DNA from: Bacteroidia bacterium
GTDB taxonomy: Bacteria > Bacteroidota > Bacteroidia > Bacteroidales > CAJPTX01
Direction: 5' to 3'
Length of the DNA stretch: 32,698 nt
Assembly (NCBI GenBank): GCA_905373665.1
Contig: CAJPTV010000012.1
Span: 1 to 32,698 of the forward strand
The notes below the pieces were generated by a model, which did no database searches, was not told the origin of the DNA, and was given only the letters and a program-made list of their open reading frames with translations. The position numbers and the translations under genes were made by a program. Below are positions 1 through 7,966 of the stretch, one piece after another. How positions within the stretch are numbered: the first letter of the stretch is position 1; every line of letters starts with the position of its first letter.

Positions 1-1148
1 AGCTCCTGCAGAAACCCGAAACGCACCTCCTCGTTCGGATACCCCAGTTGGTAAATCTGTTCCTCTGCCAGATACTCCTTAATGGTCAGATAACCCGATT
101 GGAAAAGAAGCGGGATCACCGAGTCCTCGTCATTGTAACGAAAGTCTTGAAGCGAACTAGAGTCAAGCAACAGCTCATCCTCTAAATCAGGCATAAAGAT
201 CTGTGTCCTTCGAAGGTAGTGTACAAGGTATGAGGGCGTCGCATTCTCAAACCAATAGTAGTCGTAAGCACTATCTGCTAAGACATTCAACAGACTAAAT
301 GGATTGTATACCTTCACCCCGTTCCGCGAAAAACAATAGCCGTCATATTCCTTTTTAAGCGTTGCACGGGTCTCTTCCACCGTAGCATTTTCCGCCTCGG
401 CGAGCTTCTCAATCTCAGACGAAAAGTAGGTGGTGAGCTCCTCTTCTGTGAAACCACAAATAGCATCATAATTGTTATGGAGCGTAATGTCTTTTAGGTT
501 ATTCACACCACTAAAGAGGGTCGTCTTACTAAACTTCGTAATCCCCGTCAGAAAGGAAAAACGGATATAACGGTCGCAATTCTTAAGCACCTCGTAAAAG
601 GCTTTGAGGAGCGAACGGTTGGCTTCGTTGAGAGCCTCGTCTTCCACGGTTTCCAACAGAGGTTTATCATACTCATCAATGAGGATGACCACTTGTTTGC
701 CCATTTTCTCGTACGCTCGCTGCACAACGCTTCGGAAGCGTCCCGAAAGGGTCACACCATTGCACCCATAAAGCGCTTCCCACGCCGACAGGTGGGTATC
801 TAGACAGTTTTCTAATGCCTCTGGTGTAGAGTAATCCTCTGCGTTCAATTCGAGATAAAGCACAGGCGACGCCTCCCACGGCTCGCGCTTCTGCAAGCGG
901 GCGATCTCTTCCTCGTGCTCCGCGATATATAACCCCTCGAAGAGCTCCTTTCTTCCTTCAAAATAGGCACGCAGGGTCGATAGGAAGAGGCTTTTACCAA
1001 AGCGATGGGGACGGCTCAGGAAGGTATGTTTAAAGCCAGCATACGCCAGAGTATAGATATAGCTCGTCTTGTCTACATAGAGTTGCTCTTTTTGACGGAT
1101 GTCTTCAAAGGTTTGATTTCCTATCGGAAGAATGCGTGGCTCATTCAT
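1..1148 (-). CDS. AAA-ATPase-like / PD-(D/E)XK nuclease family protein, partial (3' end beyond left edge)
   Basis: An open frame of at least 382 codons on the minus strand starts at the ATG at 1146-1148 (MNEPRILPIGNQTFEDIR) and runs without a stop off the left edge. The N-terminus matches the AAA-ATPase-like family (the Pfam 'AAA-ATPase_like' type). It has the YVDKT motif near residue 25, a variant P-loop RPHRFGKSL at residues 46-54 (the family uses RPRRFGKS rather than a classic GxxGxGKS), and a Walker B-like VVILIDEYDKPL near residue 155. Further on are the family motifs FLTGITKFSK and YDGYCF. Family members usually end in a PD-(D/E)XK nuclease-like domain, which would lie outside the window. 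Such genes occur in many copies in Porphyromonas and Bacteroides genomes and their role is not established; defence or mobile-element links have been suggested. Family call confident, function unknown. Confidence 0.85.
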   Translation of the reverse strand, partial: MNEPRILPIGNQTFEDIRQKEQLYVDKTSYIYTLAYAGFKHTFLSRPHRFGKSLFLSTLRAYFEGRKELFEGLYIAEHEEEIARLQKREPWEASPVLYLELNAEDYSTPEALENCLDTHLSAWEALYGCNGVTLSGRFRSVVQRAYEKMGKQVVILIDEYDKPLLETVEDEALNEANRSLLKAFYEVLKNCDRYIRFSFLTGITKFSKTTLFSGVNNLKDITLHNNYDAICGFTEEELTTYFSSEIEKLAEAENATVEETRATLKKEYDGYCFSRNGVKVYNPFSLLNVLADSAYDYYWFENATPSYLVHYLRRTQIFMPDLEDELLLDSSSLQDFRYNDEDSVIPLLFQSGYLTIKEYLAEEQIYQLGYPNEEVRFGFLQE

Positions 1149-1192
1149 CGTGTTACCTGTGTTCGTTACCACGAAGATAATGAAAAAGGCGG

Positions 1193-1296
1193 TCCTAAGG
1201 GCAGTTCTAAGGGCGCGCCGCCCAGTGGGTCCTAAGGGCGGACGGCCCGGGGTTGAGGAGAGTCGTGGGAGGAGATCTAAGGCCGCGCGCCCTTAG
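1193..1296. repeat. GC-rich intergenic stretch with CTAAGGGC repeats and a hairpin
   Basis: Near-identical decamers (YCTAAGGGC core) occur at 1193-1202, 1205-1214 and 1230-1239. A fourth copy forms the left arm of an imperfect palindrome at 1277-1296 (CTAAGG pairing with CCTTAG around a GC-only centre). GGGCG-CGC-CGCCC at 1211-1223 is a second small hairpin. The stretch is much richer in GC than its surroundings and lies between two divergent genes. No poly-T follows the hairpins, so they do not look like intrinsic terminators. No coding frame here is convincing. Origin unknown; it may be a remnant of an interspersed repeat. Confidence 0.5.
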
Positions 1297-1363
1297 CGCC
1301 CTTCCGTAGAATTAGAGTACCTATAAATTACCGAGTTAACCCCGCTTTCCAAACCGAATCGGT

Positions 1364-1371
1364 TACTTTTG
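1364..1371 (+). promoter_or_regulatory. Putative -7 promoter element of nifJ
   Basis: TACTTTTG matches the Bacteroidota -7 consensus TAnnTTTG exactly and lies 58 bases before the nifJ start. No good TTTG is seen at the expected -33 distance, so this is a partial match only. Confidence 0.45.
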
Positions 1372-1429
1372 TACCTAGAGAGGGTAGCGGGACAAGATCC
1401 GTCCCCTCCTAATTGAAATATTTCAGTGA

Positions 1430-4400
1430 ATGGCAAAGGATAAGAAATACGTTACGTGCGACGGGAACTATGCCGCAGCTTTCGTCTCCTACATGTTTAG
1501 CGAGGTGGCGGCTATCTACCCCATTACGCCGTCATCGACCATGGCAGAGCTCGTAGATGAGTGGTCAGCTAATGGTAAAAAGAACCTCTTCGGAGAACGC
1601 GTACGCGTCCTCGAGATGCAGAGCGAAGCTGGCGCCGCCGGGGCAGTACACGGCTCGCTACAGTCCGGAGCGCTCACCACGACCTATACTGCCTCTCAGG
1701 GCTTGCTCCTCATGATTCCGAATATGTACAAGATGGCGGGCGAACTCCTCCCTGCCGTCTTCCACGTTTCGGCACGGACACTCGCCGCACACGCGCTCTC
1801 CATCTTTGGTGACCATAGCGACGTGATGTCGACCCGTGCCACAGGCTTCGCCATGCTGGCCACCGGGAGCGTACAAGAGGTAATGGATTTGGCTGCCGTA
1901 GCACACCTTTCGGCTCTGACCTCGCGTGTGCCATTTTTGCACTTCTTCGACGGCTTCCGTACCTCGCACGAAATCCAAAAGATTGAGGAACTCGACACCG
2001 AAGCCATACGCGGGCTAGTCGATACTAAGGCGCTTGCCGAATTCCGTGCACGTGCCCTTTCTAACGAACACCCCGTTACGCGCGGGACGGCTCAGAACCC
2101 CGACGTCTACTTCCAGAACCGCGAGGCAAGCAACCCCTACTACCTCCGCGTCCCCGAGGTCGTGGAACAATACATGGGCGAACTCGCCAAGATTACTGGA
2201 CGTAAATACAACCTCTTCGACTACTACGGCGACCCACAAGCCACCGAGGTCATCGTCGTGATGGGAAGCGTCGCAGAAACCGCGCGCGAGGTCGTAGACC
2301 ACCTCATGGCACAGGGACGCAAGGTCGGGCTCTTGATTGTCCGCCTCTTCCGTCCGTTCTCTATTCCCCACTTCGTGGCAGCGATGCCTAAGAGTGTTAA
2401 GCGTATCGCTGTCTTAGATCGTACTAAGGAGTCTGGCGCGCTCGGCGAGCCCCTCTACTTGGATGTACGCAACCTCTACTACGGCGTAGCAGGCGCTCCC
2501 GAAGTCTACGGCGGACGCTATGGTCTCTCCTCCAAGGACACGACCCCCGCACAGATTATCGCAGTCTATGACAATCTCGCGCAGAAAGAGCCCAAAAACG
2601 GCTTTACGATCGGTATCGTAGACGACGTTACCTTCCACTCCCTCAATGTGCCAGAAGAGGTGAATCTGGCGCCAGCAGGTACATTCCAAGGGAAGTTCTA
2701 CGGGCTCGGTTCTGACGGAACGGTCGGCGCGAACAAGAACTCGATTAAGATCATCGGGGAAACCACCGACAAGTACTGCCAAGCTTACTTCGCTTACGAC
2801 TCTAAGAAGTCTGGGGGGATTACCACCTCACACCTCCGTTTTGGCGACAAGCCTATTCGCTCCCCCTACCTCGTCACCACGCCCGACTTTGTGGCATGCC
2901 ACGTCCCCTCCTACCTCCAGCGCTACGACATGCTGCGCGGTATCCGCGAGGGCGGCGCTTTCTTGCTAAACTGCCCTTGGAGTGAAGCCGAACTCGAACA
3001 GCACCTCCCCAACAGCGTAAAGCGTATCCTTGCGCAAAAGAAGGTGCATTTCTATACAATCGACGCTACCACCGTAGCGCGCGAAATCGGGCTCGGTAAC
3101 CGCACCAACACCATCATGCAGGCGGCCTTCTTCAAGATCGCCAACGTCATCCCCTATGACCAAGCTGTCAAGGAGATGAAGCACTTCATCGAAAAGACCT
3201 TTGGTAAAAAAGGTCCTGAGGTGGTGAATAAAAACTGCGCTGCCGTAGACCGCGGCGGCGAGGTAAAGGAAGTGACCGTACCCGCTGCATGGGCTACCCT
3301 CGAGCCCGAAAAGAAGCAGCACTTGGAAGGAGCGCCCGACTTTGTGAACAACGTCATGGTGCCCATGAACAACCAAGTGGGCGACGACCTCCCCGTGAGT
3401 GCCTTCGTCGGTCGCGAGGACGGTACGCTCCCCAGTGGCACCACCCGTTGGGAAAAGCGCGGTATCGCGAGCATGGTGCCCGAATGGGAATCCGAATTCT
3501 GTATCCAATGTAACCAATGCGCCTATGTCTGTCCTCACGCTGCTATTCGCCCCTTCCTCCTCAACGAAGAGGACGTAAAGGGCTTGCCCGAAGGCACGGC
3601 GGTTATCGACGGTAAGGGTGGCGCACTCAAGGATTATAAGTTCCGTATCCAAGTGAGCGTCCTCGACTGTACGGGCTGCGGCAACTGTGCTGCTGTCTGC
3701 CCTGCCCCCAAGTCCAAAGCGCTGGTAATGAAGCTCACCGATACCCAAGAGCGTGAAATCAAGAACTGGGAATACTGCGAAACGAAGGTCGGCTACAAGA
3801 ACGTTGTCGACAAACACGCTAGCGTAAAGAATAGCCAGTTCGCACGTCCCCTCTTCGAGTTCTCTGGCGCATGCGCAGGTTGTGGTGAAACGCCTTATAT
3901 CAAGACCATTACCCAGCTCTTCGGCGAGCGGATGATTGTTGCGAACGCCACCGGCTGTTCCTCAATCTACGGCGGCTCTTCGCCCTCCTCGCCCTACTGC
4001 ATCGGCGACAACGGGCGTGGCGTAGCATGGGCAAACTCCCTCTTTGAAGACAACGCCGAGTTCGGACTCGGGATAGCCACCGGCGTCGAGCACCTCCGTC
4101 ACCGCATCACAGAGCAGGCACAAGCGCTCATGGCAACCGCCATTAGTGCAGAAACCAAGGCTGCCCTCCAAACATGGATTGACAAGGCTCACTCCGCCGA
4201 GGAAAGCATCGAAGTGGCAGATAAGCTCGCAGCTGCCCTAGCCAAGGAAAACAGCCCCGCGGCAAAGGAGCTCCTTGCCCTCGAACAGTACTTCACCAAG
4301 AAATCCTTCTGGGTATTCGGTGGCGACGGTTGGGCGTATGACATCGGTTACGGCGGACTCGATCACGTCCTCGCCTCTGGCGCAGATGTGAATGTGCTTG

Positions 4401-4966
4401 TGCTTGATACCGAGGTATACTCCAATACTGGGGGACAAGCATCGAAGTCTACGCCCGTGGCAGCCGTTGCCAAGTTCGCAGCTTCTGGGAAGCGCGTGCG
4501 CAAGAAAGATCTCGGGATGATGGCCATGACCTACGGCTATGTCTATGTAGCACAAGTAGCCATGGGGGCAGACCAGAACCAGTTCTTCAAAGCGATTAAA
4601 GAGGCCGAAGCCTACCCAGGCCCGTCCCTCATTATCGCCTACGCACCGTGTATTAACCACGGTTTGAAGATTGGTATGACCGATACCCAGTCCGAGGAAA
4701 AGAAGGCGGTAGAATGTGGCTATTGGCATCTCTTCCGTTACAATCCGCTCCTCGAACAGGAGGGCAAGAACCCCTTCAGTCTCGACTCCAAAGCACCCAA
4801 CTGGGACAAGTTCCAAGAGTTCCTCAAAGGCGAGGTGCGTTACAGCTCTTTAGCGCAAACCTTCCCCGGCGAGGCTACGGAACTCTTCAAGGCTGCGCAG
4901 GAGAATGCTCAGTGGCGTTACAAGTCCTACGTACGCGCCTCGAAGCAGGATTACAGCGAGGAATAG
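1430..4966 (+). CDS. nifJ: Pyruvate:ferredoxin (flavodoxin) oxidoreductase
   Basis: This 1178-residue protein is a full-length single-chain PFOR, which oxidises pyruvate with CoA to acetyl-CoA and CO2 and passes electrons to ferredoxin or flavodoxin in the cytoplasm of anaerobes. The N-terminal pyruvate/TPP region contains YPITPSS near residue 32. Two 4Fe-4S motifs follow: Cys691-694-697-701 (CIQCNQCAYVC) and Cys747-750-753-757 (CTGCGNCAAVC). A proximal-cluster cysteine pair is at 815/818 (ACAGCGE). The TPP-binding GDGWAYDIGYGG starts at residue 965 and continues to SNTGGQ at 998-1003, with the typical APCINHG motif further on. Length and domain order match PFORs such as that of Desulfovibrio africanus. 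It appears to be a monocistronic unit, with 870 bases before the next gene. The start is ATG with no strong Shine-Dalgarno sequence, as is usual in this phylum. Confidence 0.97.
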   Translation: MAKDKKYVTCDGNYAAAFVSYMFSEVAAIYPITPSSTMAELVDEWSANGKKNLFGERVRVLEMQSEAGAAGAVHGSLQSGALTTTYTASQGLLLMIPNMYKMAGELLPAVFHVSARTLAAHALSIFGDHSDVMSTRATGFAMLATGSVQEVMDLAAVAHLSALTSRVPFLHFFDGFRTSHEIQKIEELDTEAIRGLVDTKALAEFRARALSNEHPVTRGTAQNPDVYFQNREASNPYYLRVPEVVEQYMGELAKITGRKYNLFDYYGDPQATEVIVVMGSVAETAREVVDHLMAQGRKVGLLIVRLFRPFSIPHFVAAMPKSVKRIAVLDRTKESGALGEPLYLDVRNLYYGVAGAPEVYGGRYGLSSKDTTPAQIIAVYDNLAQKEPKNGFTIGIVDDVTFHSLNVPEEVNLAPAGTFQGKFYGLGSDGTVGANKNSIKIIGETTDKYCQAYFAYDSKKSGGITTSHLRFGDKPIRSPYLVTTPDFVACHVPSYLQRYDMLRGIREGGAFLLNCPWSEAELEQHLPNSVKRILAQKKVHFYTIDATTVAREIGLGNRTNTIMQAAFFKIANVIPYDQAVKEMKHFIEKTFGKKGPEVVNKNCAAVDRGGEVKEVTVPAAWATLEPEKKQHLEGAPDFVNNVMVPMNNQVGDDLPVSAFVGREDGTLPSGTTRWEKRGIASMVPEWESEFCIQCNQCAYVCPHAAIRPFLLNEEDVKGLPEGTAVIDGKGGALKDYKFRIQVSVLDCTGCGNCAAVCPAPKSKALVMKLTDTQEREIKNWEYCETKVGYKNVVDKHASVKNSQFARPLFEFSGACAGCGETPYIKTITQLFGERMIVANATGCSSIYGGSSPSSPYCIGDNGRGVAWANSLFEDNAEFGLGIATGVEHLRHRITEQAQALMATAISAETKAALQTWIDKAHSAEESIEVADKLAAALAKENSPAAKELLALEQYFTKKSFWVFGGDGWAYDIGYGGLDHVLASGADVNVLVLDTEVYSNTGGQASKSTPVAAVAKFAASGKRVRKKDLGMMAMTYGYVYVAQVAMGADQNQFFKAIKEAEAYPGPSLIIAYAPCINHGLKIGMTDTQSEEKKAVECGYWHLFRYNPLLEQEGKNPFSLDSKAPNWDKFQEFLKGEVRYSSLAQTFPGEATELFKAAQENAQWRYKSYVRASKQDYSEE

Positions 4967-5033
4967 ACTCTGTGCGCGTCATGTAATGTCGGCTGCGAGC
5001 GTGTCAAAATGTACATTCCAAGTCCCAGTCCCC

Positions 5034-5081
5034 TGTAGGGGTGTAGCGTGCTACACCCGCAACTCGGCACTACGTGCCGCC
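5034..5081 (+). repeat. 48-nt two-hairpin repeat, copy 1
   Basis: The element starts TGTAGGGG. It continues with a 9-bp hairpin (5039-5047 pairing with 5050-5058), the spacer GCAACTC (5059-5065), a second hairpin with 5-bp stem and 3-nt loop (GGCAC-TAC-GTGCC, 5066-5078) and a terminal GCC. Copy 2 has the same length and layout on the opposite strand, with paired substitutions that preserve both stems. Confidence 0.8.
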
Positions 5082-5142
5082 TATTCGTGAGGGCGTCTCC
5101 TGAATATGGGGGGGCTGTTATTTGTGCTGCGTTAATCATCAA

Positions 5143-5190
5143 GGCGCGGCGTTGCCGCGAGTTGCGGGCGTAGCACGCTACGCCCCTACA
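5143..5190 (-). repeat. 48-nt two-hairpin repeat, copy 2 (inverted)
   Basis: Read on the minus strand, this is the same 48-nt element as copy 1. The first 32 bases differ at only two positions, which are partners in the first hairpin (T-A becomes C-G). The second hairpin is GCGGC-AAC-GCCGC instead of GGCAC-TAC-GTGCC: different sequence, same 5-3-5 geometry. The inverted pair resembles the paired REP arrangement known from BIMEs. Confidence 0.8.
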
Positions 5191-5196
5191 AAAGAT

Positions 5197-5244
5197 GGAG
5201 GGCGTATTTTGATATACTCTTGCAACTCGCAGCGTAGCAGCGCT
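5197..5244 (+). repeat. Two-hairpin repeat, copy 3 (decayed)
   Basis: The spacer GCAACTC (5222-5228) is followed by GCAGC-GTA-GCAGC (5229-5241), a 5-3-5 hairpin with a single central A-A mismatch, and then GCT. The first hairpin is degraded to a short GTAT/ATAC pairing. The same order and spacing as in copies 1 and 2 support the assignment. Confidence 0.55.
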
Positions 5245-5283
5245 TCGGAGATGAACATTTACTGCACATCGTCCGTCTGGCGT

Positions 5284-5318
5284 GAGGGTGCTCCCGCAAT
5301 TCGACATAATGTGTCGCT
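5284..5318 (+). repeat. Two-hairpin repeat, copy 4 (decayed)
   Basis: A reduced first hairpin (GGG-TGCT-CCC) is followed by GCAATTC (5296-5302), a 5-3-5 hairpin GACAT-AAT-GTGTC (5303-5315, one T-G pair) and GCT. The upstream CGTGAGGGYG string also occurs just after copy 1 (5086-5095), suggesting another fragment there. Confidence 0.5.
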
Positions 5319-5341
5319 GGTATTGGTTGTATTAACCCCCC

Positions 5342-5384
5342 AAGGGGCGAGGCTTCTTTCAAGGAGCTTCGCCCCTTTCTTTTT
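5342..5384 (+). terminator. Intrinsic terminator, probably of the nifJ transcript
   Basis: AAGGGGCGA (5342-5350) pairs with TCGCCCCTT (5369-5377). The inner GCTTC/GGAGC extends the stem, and a T-rich tract to 5384 follows. It lies about 375 bases after the nifJ stop, so the repeats would be within the nifJ transcript if this is its end. Confidence 0.7.
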
Positions 5385-5727
5385 GCCAAAAAAGCAACTT
5401 GGTGTAATGCGCCCCTCGCCCCCTCCTTTTTACTTTAGATATTCCTAAATCTACCTTCCTATCCTGCTTGCAGCCTAAGGGTATGTACGCTCTTCCCGTT
5501 CCCTATACGAAGCAAAGTAGGTAGAATTACCTACGAAAAATAACCCGATTTTTATACGAATAAAACGATTCTCGTAGAAGAATCTTTCTCTTTTCGTCTT
5601 AAAATCAATTTAGGAAAACCAGAATCTCGGGTAGTGGCCACAATACCCCGCACCTCCCCCTCACCGAGAGATGGCGGTGCGCATGAAACTGCCATTCTTA
5701 CCCCCAAATGTGTCAAAGTGGCAACCT

Positions 5728-5760
5728 TTTGTTCTCTGTTCGCTTGTGGTGTGTCTTTTG
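5728..5760 (+). promoter_or_regulatory. Candidate groES promoter
   Basis: TTTG (5728-5731) and GTCTTTTG (5753-5760) are 21 bases apart, resembling TTTG / TAnnTTTG but lacking the TA. Just upstream, TGCCA (5690-5694) and TGGCA (5719-5723) form a spaced inverted repeat that could be a regulator site. No CIRCE element is present. Confidence 0.35.
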
Positions 5761-5836
5761 CTTAGAGAAGAGGCAGAGCTCCTCGAGGAAGGAGCGAAAG
5801 AAAAGAAAAGGTTTAGTTTAGTCAGAAACGATAGAG

Positions 5837-6115
5837 ATGGCAGAGTTGAATGTAAGACCGTTGGGCGATCGCGTAGTGATCGAACCGATTGCTACCGAAG
5901 AACGCACCGCAAGTGGGATCATCATCCCCGATACCGCAAAGGAAAAACCTCAGCGTGGCACAGTACGCGCCGTAGGCAACGGCACGAAAGACGTCACCAT
6001 GGAAGTCAAGGTCGGCGACGTGGTGCTCTACTCCAAGTATGGCGGTACCGAAGTAACGGTCAATGATGTAGACTATATCATCATGCGCCAAAACGATATC
6101 TTGGCTATCATCTAG
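5837..6115 (+). CDS. groES: Co-chaperonin GroES
   Basis: This 92-residue protein is the 10-kDa lid of the GroEL chaperonin. It begins MAELNVRPLGDRVVIEP and carries GIIIPDTAKEKP, the mobile-loop region that contacts GroEL, followed by the conserved GDVVLYSKYGGTEV and a C-terminal DILAI. Length and order match GroES throughout. groEL starts 47 bases downstream in the same orientation, the standard groESL operon. No CIRCE inverted repeat is visible upstream, so HrcA control is not supported. Confidence 0.97.
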   Translation: MAELNVRPLGDRVVIEPIATEERTASGIIIPDTAKEKPQRGTVRAVGNGTKDVTMEVKVGDVVLYSKYGGTEVTVNDVDYIIMRQNDILAII

Positions 6116-6162
6116 TCAGACGTCCGTAGAAAAACTCGTGTTGATTTTTAATTTTGAAACCA

Positions 6163-7794
6163 ATGGCAAAGGAAATAAAGTTCGATATCGAAGGGCGTAA
6201 TAAGCTCAAAAGCGGTGTAGATCAATTGGCAAACGCCGTGAAGGTTACCCTCGGTCCTAAGGGGCGTAACGTGGTTATGGAACGCAAGTTCGGTTCGCCG
6301 CACGTGACCAAGGACGGCGTCTCAGTCGCTAAGGAGGTGGAACTCGAAGATGCTATTGAGAACGTAGGCGCACAGCTCGTAAAAGAAGTTGCTTCTAAGA
6401 CCAACGACGACGCGGGCGACGGGACAACCACAGCCACAGTTCTAGCACAGGCTATCGTCAACGTCGGCTTAAAGAACGTGACCGCTGGGGCTAACCCCAT
6501 GGATCTCAAGCGCGGGATTGATAAGGCGGTTGCCGTTGTTGTAGAGGATCTCCGTAAGCAGAGCAAGGAAGTGGGCGAAGATCTCCTAAAGATCGAACAA
6601 GTGGCAACGATTTCCGCAAACAACGATAACACCATCGGTAAGCTCATCGCCGAGGCTATGGGTAAGGTGAAAAGAGAAGGCGTTATCACCGTAGAAGAAG
6701 CCAAGGGGATTGAAACGACCGTTGAGGTGGTAGAGGGGATGCAGTTCGACCGTGGCTACATCTCTCCTTACTTCATCACCGACCCTGAAAAGATGGAAGT
6801 AGCGCTCGACCGCCCGATGCTCCTCTTGACGGACAAGAAGATCTCTTCTATGCAGGATCTCCTCCCCGTCCTCGAGCCCGTGGCTAAGTCGGGGCGTTCG
6901 ATGCTCATCATCGCAGAGGACGTTGACGGCGAAGCGCTCGCTACCTTGGTCGTTAACCGTTTGCGTGGTTCGTTGAAGATTGCTGCGGTAAAAGCGCCTG
7001 GATTTGGCGACCGCCGCAAGGAGATGTTGGAAGACATCGCAGTGCTTACAGGCGCTACGGTTATCAGCGAAGACAAGGGCTTGCGCATTGCAGATGCTAA
7101 GCTCGAGATGCTCGGCGAGGCTGAAAAGGTGAATATCACAAAAGATAACACCACCATCGTGAACGGTGCGGGCGATAAGGAAGAAATCAAGAAGCGCGTA
7201 GCGCAGATCTCTGCCCAAATCGAAAAGTCTACCTCCGACTATGACAAGGAAAAACTCCAAGAGCGTAAGGCGAAACTCGCGGGTGGCGTAGCAGTACTCT
7301 ACGTAGGTGCGCCCACCGAAACCGAAATGAAGGAAAAGAAAGACCGCGTGGAAGATGCCTTGAGCGCTACGCGTGCTGCGGTAGAGGAGGGGATTATCCC
7401 TGGCGGTGGTGTTGCTTACGTACGCGCTCTGAGCGCTTTGGCAAACCTAAAGGGCGACAATGACGACGAAACGACGGGTATCCGTATCATTCAGCGTGCT
7501 ATCGAAGAACCCTTGCGTCAGATTGTCGCAAACGCTGGTTTGGACGGTGCTGTCGTAGTAGAAAAGGTGCGCGAAGGTAAAGGAGATTTCGGTTACAATG
7601 CACGTGCCGATCGCTATGAAAACCTCCTTGAAAGCGGCGTAATTGACCCAACCAAGGTAGCGCGTGTAGCTCTCGAAAATGCATCCTCCATCGCAGGGAT
7701 GATTCTTACCACCGAGTGTGTCATGGTTGATATTAAGGAAGATACCCCAGCGCCTATGGCAGGGGGTGCGCCTGGCATGGGCGGTATGATGTAA
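6163..7794 (+). CDS. groL: Chaperonin GroEL
   Basis: This 543-residue protein is the 60-kDa ring subunit of the GroEL/GroES folding machine. The start is placed at ATG 6163 (MAKEIKFDIEGRNKLK), because the three codons before it (TTG start at 6154) are not found in the family. The ATP-binding motifs TLGPKGRNVV and DGTTTATVLA (Asp86) are present, as are the apical-domain region and the C-terminal ATP contact GGGVAYVRAL. It ends in the Gly/Met-rich tail GGAPGMGGMM. It is the second gene of groESL and is followed by a strong terminator at 7834. Confidence 0.98.
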   Translation: MAKEIKFDIEGRNKLKSGVDQLANAVKVTLGPKGRNVVMERKFGSPHVTKDGVSVAKEVELEDAIENVGAQLVKEVASKTNDDAGDGTTTATVLAQAIVNVGLKNVTAGANPMDLKRGIDKAVAVVVEDLRKQSKEVGEDLLKIEQVATISANNDNTIGKLIAEAMGKVKREGVITVEEAKGIETTVEVVEGMQFDRGYISPYFITDPEKMEVALDRPMLLLTDKKISSMQDLLPVLEPVAKSGRSMLIIAEDVDGEALATLVVNRLRGSLKIAAVKAPGFGDRRKEMLEDIAVLTGATVISEDKGLRIADAKLEMLGEAEKVNITKDNTTIVNGAGDKEEIKKRVAQISAQIEKSTSDYDKEKLQERKAKLAGGVAVLYVGAPTETEMKEKKDRVEDALSATRAAVEEGIIPGGGVAYVRALSALANLKGDNDDETTGIRIIQRAIEEPLRQIVANAGLDGAVVVEKVREGKGDFGYNARADRYENLLESGVIDPTKVARVALENASSIAGMILTTECVMVDIKEDTPAPMAGGAPGMGGMM

Positions 7795-7833
7795 GATAAC
7801 AGAGAGACGCCCAGTCTCTAGGTTATAACCTTT

Positions 7834-7870
7834 ACGGAGTGTAGCAGGGAACTGCCACACTCCGTTTTTT
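7834..7870 (+). terminator. Intrinsic terminator of groESL
   Basis: ACGGAGTGT (7834-7842) pairs with ACACTCCGT (7857-7865). An inner GCAG/CTGC extends the stem and six T follow. It lies 40 bases after the groEL stop. Confidence 0.9.
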
Positions 7871-7966
7871 ATGCTCTTCCTAGGCGCTTTTTCTCTCGCC
7901 GTGTCTCTTGTTCTACATTTTCTTTGTTTCTTTGCGCGTAATTGTGGTACGTAATTTAGGTTGCTG

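Larger units (their letters stand above)
4967..5836. other. 870-base intergenic region between nifJ and groES
   Basis: No convincing gene lies here. Short open frames in this interval translate the repeat elements and have no family resemblance. The left half holds four related hairpin repeats (5034-5318), followed by an intrinsic terminator at 5342-5384. From about 5400 to 5680 the DNA becomes AT-rich and has no recognisable element. The last 150 bases carry the likely groES promoter region. Confidence 0.8.

Noticed and set aside
2966..3817. 283-codon open frame antisense to nifJ
   Set aside because: It lies wholly inside the nifJ coding region, shows no family motif, and is explained by codon bias of the opposite strand.
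4951..5448. Two open frames of over 100 codons (both strands) in the nifJ-groES gap
   Set aside because: Their translations mostly read through the hairpin repeats (RGVACY-type peptides), a common source of false gene calls.
5640..5836. CIRCE heat-shock operator before groES
   Set aside because: The nine-base inverted repeat with nine-base spacer is not present; only a short TGCCA/TGGCA inverted pair is seen.
5671..6066. 131-codon plus-strand frame overlapping groES
   Set aside because: It runs in another frame through groES and has no domain; groES itself is certain.
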